Of a stretch of 64,000 nt of DNA, positions 63,245-64,000 are shown piece after piece (the stretch's first letter is position 1; each line of letters starts with the position of its first letter). The notes beneath the pieces are model-generated. The model was not told the DNA's origin. It did no database searches and saw nothing but the letters and a program-made list of their open reading frames with translations. Position numbers and translations under genes: made by a program. The DNA comes from a virus, in IMG/VR virus record IMGVR_UViG_3300043568_000598, positions 21,431 to 85,430 of that record. One strand, written 5' to 3'.

Positions 63245-63426
63245 CCAAAATAGTTTTCAACGGAACCCTCAATGCCCTCTTCAAAGGTGTCGCTGTAAAG
63301 TCCCTCAATGTCCTGCTCAAAGAACTCAGTCAGTTGTTTCTTAGAGGGGGTCTTGCCTGTGAGTTCCTTGGCGTACTCTTTGACTGCTTTGATAGCGGAT
63401 TTAGGTACAGTGATAGTGATTTCCAT
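63241..63426 (-). CDS. Small hypothetical early protein
   Basis: The 61-residue protein, from the ATG at 63426, has MEITITVPKSAIKAVKEYAK then ELTGKTPSKKQLTEFFEQDI and an acidic end. The strand followed by a helix (I-T-I-T-V-P-K-S-A-I-x-x-V) resembles a ribbon-helix-helix-like start, so DNA binding is possible, though the second helix pattern is not clear. The ATG at 63453 is less likely, because AAGGAG lies nine bases before 63426. Its TGA is embedded in the next promoter's -35. Confidence 0.65.
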   Translation of the reverse strand: MEITITVPKSAIKAVKEYAKELTGKTPSKKQLTEFFEQDIEGLYSDTFEEGIEGSVENYFG

Positions 63427-63452
63427 AGTGTGCTCCTTGTTGCGATGTGTCA

Positions 63453-63481
63453 ATTATACGGTCAAGCTGCCAATTTGTCAA
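63453..63481 (-). promoter_or_regulatory. Consensus sigma-70 early promoter
   Basis: TTGACA (63481-63476) and TATAAT (63458-63453), 17 bases apart, on the minus strand. The spacer AATTGGCAGCTTGACCG differs from that of the promoter at 63216 by a single base. Confidence 0.92.
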
Positions 63482-63602
63482 CCAAAATCAACTGTGGCTT
63501 TCCTACAACACGGCCCCCATTGATGTTAGCATACATCTCAGCCACTGCTCTCACGTAGAACTGCTGTTGGGTGCCATTGGGATATATCACTGTGTAGGCC
63601 AT
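63462..63602 (-). CDS. Small hypothetical early protein (46 residues)
   Basis: The frame reads MAYTVIYPNGTQQQFYVRAV then AEMYANINGGRVVGKPQLIL and VDKLAA. The ATG overlaps the stop of 63602-63805 by one base (TAATG), a typical coupling. Its last codons and stop lie inside the spacer and -35 of the following promoter. Two short strands and a helix are likely. No family is known. Confidence 0.65.
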   Translation of the reverse strand: MAYTVIYPNGTQQQFYVRAVAEMYANINGGRVVGKPQLILVDKLAA

Positions 63603-63805
63603 TACGCTCGCTCCAGGACACGCATGAGTTCGTTGTGCAGGTAATCAACCTCTGATTGATCCACGTAGAAATCAGTGCGGGGATCGTAGTAGGCTCCCTC
63701 TCGGACATCGTAGTAGAGTGGGCGGCCACCTATGTTGAACGGTCCCTCTAGGCCCTTGCGTGGAGTGTATCCCTGGAGCACATCGTTGACGATTCTGTAA
63801 CCCAT
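63602..63805 (-). CDS. Small hypothetical early protein
   Basis: The 67-residue protein begins MGYRIVNDVLQGYTPRKGLE, with GRPLYYDVREGAYYDPRTDF then YVDQSEVDYLHNELMRVLER. It is aromatic-rich with a Tyr-Asp repeat and a helical end. It follows the membrane protein at 63807 by one base and is coupled to 63462-63602. No family is recognised. Confidence 0.62.
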   Translation of the reverse strand: MGYRIVNDVLQGYTPRKGLEGPFNIGGRPLYYDVREGAYYDPRTDFYVDQSEVDYLHNELMRVLERA

Positions 63806-63806
63806 G

Positions 63807-63920
63807 TTATGCTCCAGCTATGGCGATCAGTACACCTGCAGTGATCATCAATGTGGCCTGGATCAAGCCTGTGATCCAACCAATGTAAACGACAGCTACG
63901 ATTCCGATCAGCTTCAACAT
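63807..63920 (-). CDS. Tiny membrane protein (37 residues)
   Basis: The frame reads MLKLIGIVAVVYIGWITGLI then QATLMITAGVLIAIAGA, essentially two membrane-spanning segments or one long hydrophobic hairpin. It is the first gene after the promoter at 63948, with AAGGAG before the ATG. Small early membrane proteins of this type often act in host takeover or exclusion, but no specific role can be assigned. Confidence 0.65.
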   Translation of the reverse strand: MLKLIGIVAVVYIGWITGLIQATLMITAGVLIAIAGA

Positions 63921-63947
63921 GGTTCGCTCCTTTGTTGCTAAGTGTTA

Positions 63948-63976
63948 ATTATAACGCCGTCTTACCAAATTGTCAA
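63948..63976 (-). promoter_or_regulatory. Consensus sigma-70 early promoter
   Basis: TTGACA (63976-63971) and TATAAT (63953-63948), 17 bases apart, on the minus strand. It keeps the TTGG-TTGACA context of its sisters but has a diverged spacer. Confidence 0.9.
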
Positions 63977-64000
63977 CCAATTTCTGTGTTGCAAAACTGC

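Noticed and set aside
62754-63558. Long plus-strand frames (62754-63026, 62878-63558).
   Set aside because: They are opposite to supported minus-strand early genes and run through four promoters; their products are Cys/Leu-rich shadows.
1-64000. tRNA genes, CRISPR arrays, insertion sequences and attachment sites.
   Set aside because: I looked for T-arm-like GGTTCGAATC motifs, spaced short repeats and transposase motifs and saw none. tRNAscan-SE or similar would be needed to prove absence.

Overview
The window is an AT-rich segment of a T4-like myovirus genome, most likely from an uncultured aquatic phage related to the marine T4-like group (cyanophage and pelagiphage relatives). The evidence is the set of T4 core proteins: neck and tail proteins gp13, gp14, gp15, gp18 and gp19, head completion gp4, terminase gp16 and gp17, and replication and recombination proteins gp32, UvsX, UvsY, UvsW, gp41, gp61 and a gp62-like protein. 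T4-type late promoters (TATAAATA or relaxed TAAATA) occur on both strands. A lipoprotein with a lipobox and a secreted Ala/Lys/Pro-rich protein of proteobacterial style suggest a Gram-negative, perhaps proteobacterial, host. The host is not proven by the sequence.

Layout. (1) 1-10026, minus strand: a tightly overlapping operon with two flavin-dependent tryptophan-halogenase-like enzymes, seven predicted 2OG-Fe(II) oxygenases, three paralogs of an uncharacterised phage family, and a GroES at the promoter-proximal end. A perfect late promoter lies ahead of groES. (2) 10131-29960: virion module, with a collagen-containing tail fibre ending in a cupredoxin-like domain, neck and sheath proteins, dNMP kinase, tail tube, head completion, terminase and several unassigned structural proteins. 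(3) 30067-33399: a small secreted protein, a start-less coding relic, then gp32, uvsX and uvsY. (4) 33431-44307: glycan island, with a cytidylyltransferase-cupin fusion, several glycosyltransferases, five paralogs of a capsule-synthase-like family, two nucleotide-sugar SDR enzymes and a methyltransferase. (5) 44339-57478: second replication module (UvsW, gp62-like, a 192-residue DnaE-like fragment, gp61 primase, gp41 helicase), interleaved with a cupin, a methyltransferase, two further 2OG oxygenases and a carbamoyltransferase. (6) 57482-59795: two proteins with T4 internal-protein-like N-termini, one of them a nucleotidyltransferase, plus a Bax-inhibitor-1 membrane protein and a GNAT-like protein. 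(7) 59796-64000: accessory end made of very small genes, many of them membrane proteins, with four near-identical consensus sigma-70 promoters.

Two promoter classes are visible: late TAAATA boxes and consensus TTGACA-N17-TATAAT early/middle promoters. In both classes many start codons fall where transcription should begin (TAAATA-N4/5-ATG, or -10 box-N6/7-ATG), so leaderless mRNAs are predicted for gp13, gp17, gp61, gp41 and others. Other genes have long leaders with AAGGAG sites. The most noteworthy candidates are the halogenase/oxygenase island, the capsid-targeted nucleotidyltransferase pair, the mini-DnaE, the five-paralog glycan array, and the leaderless expression logic.
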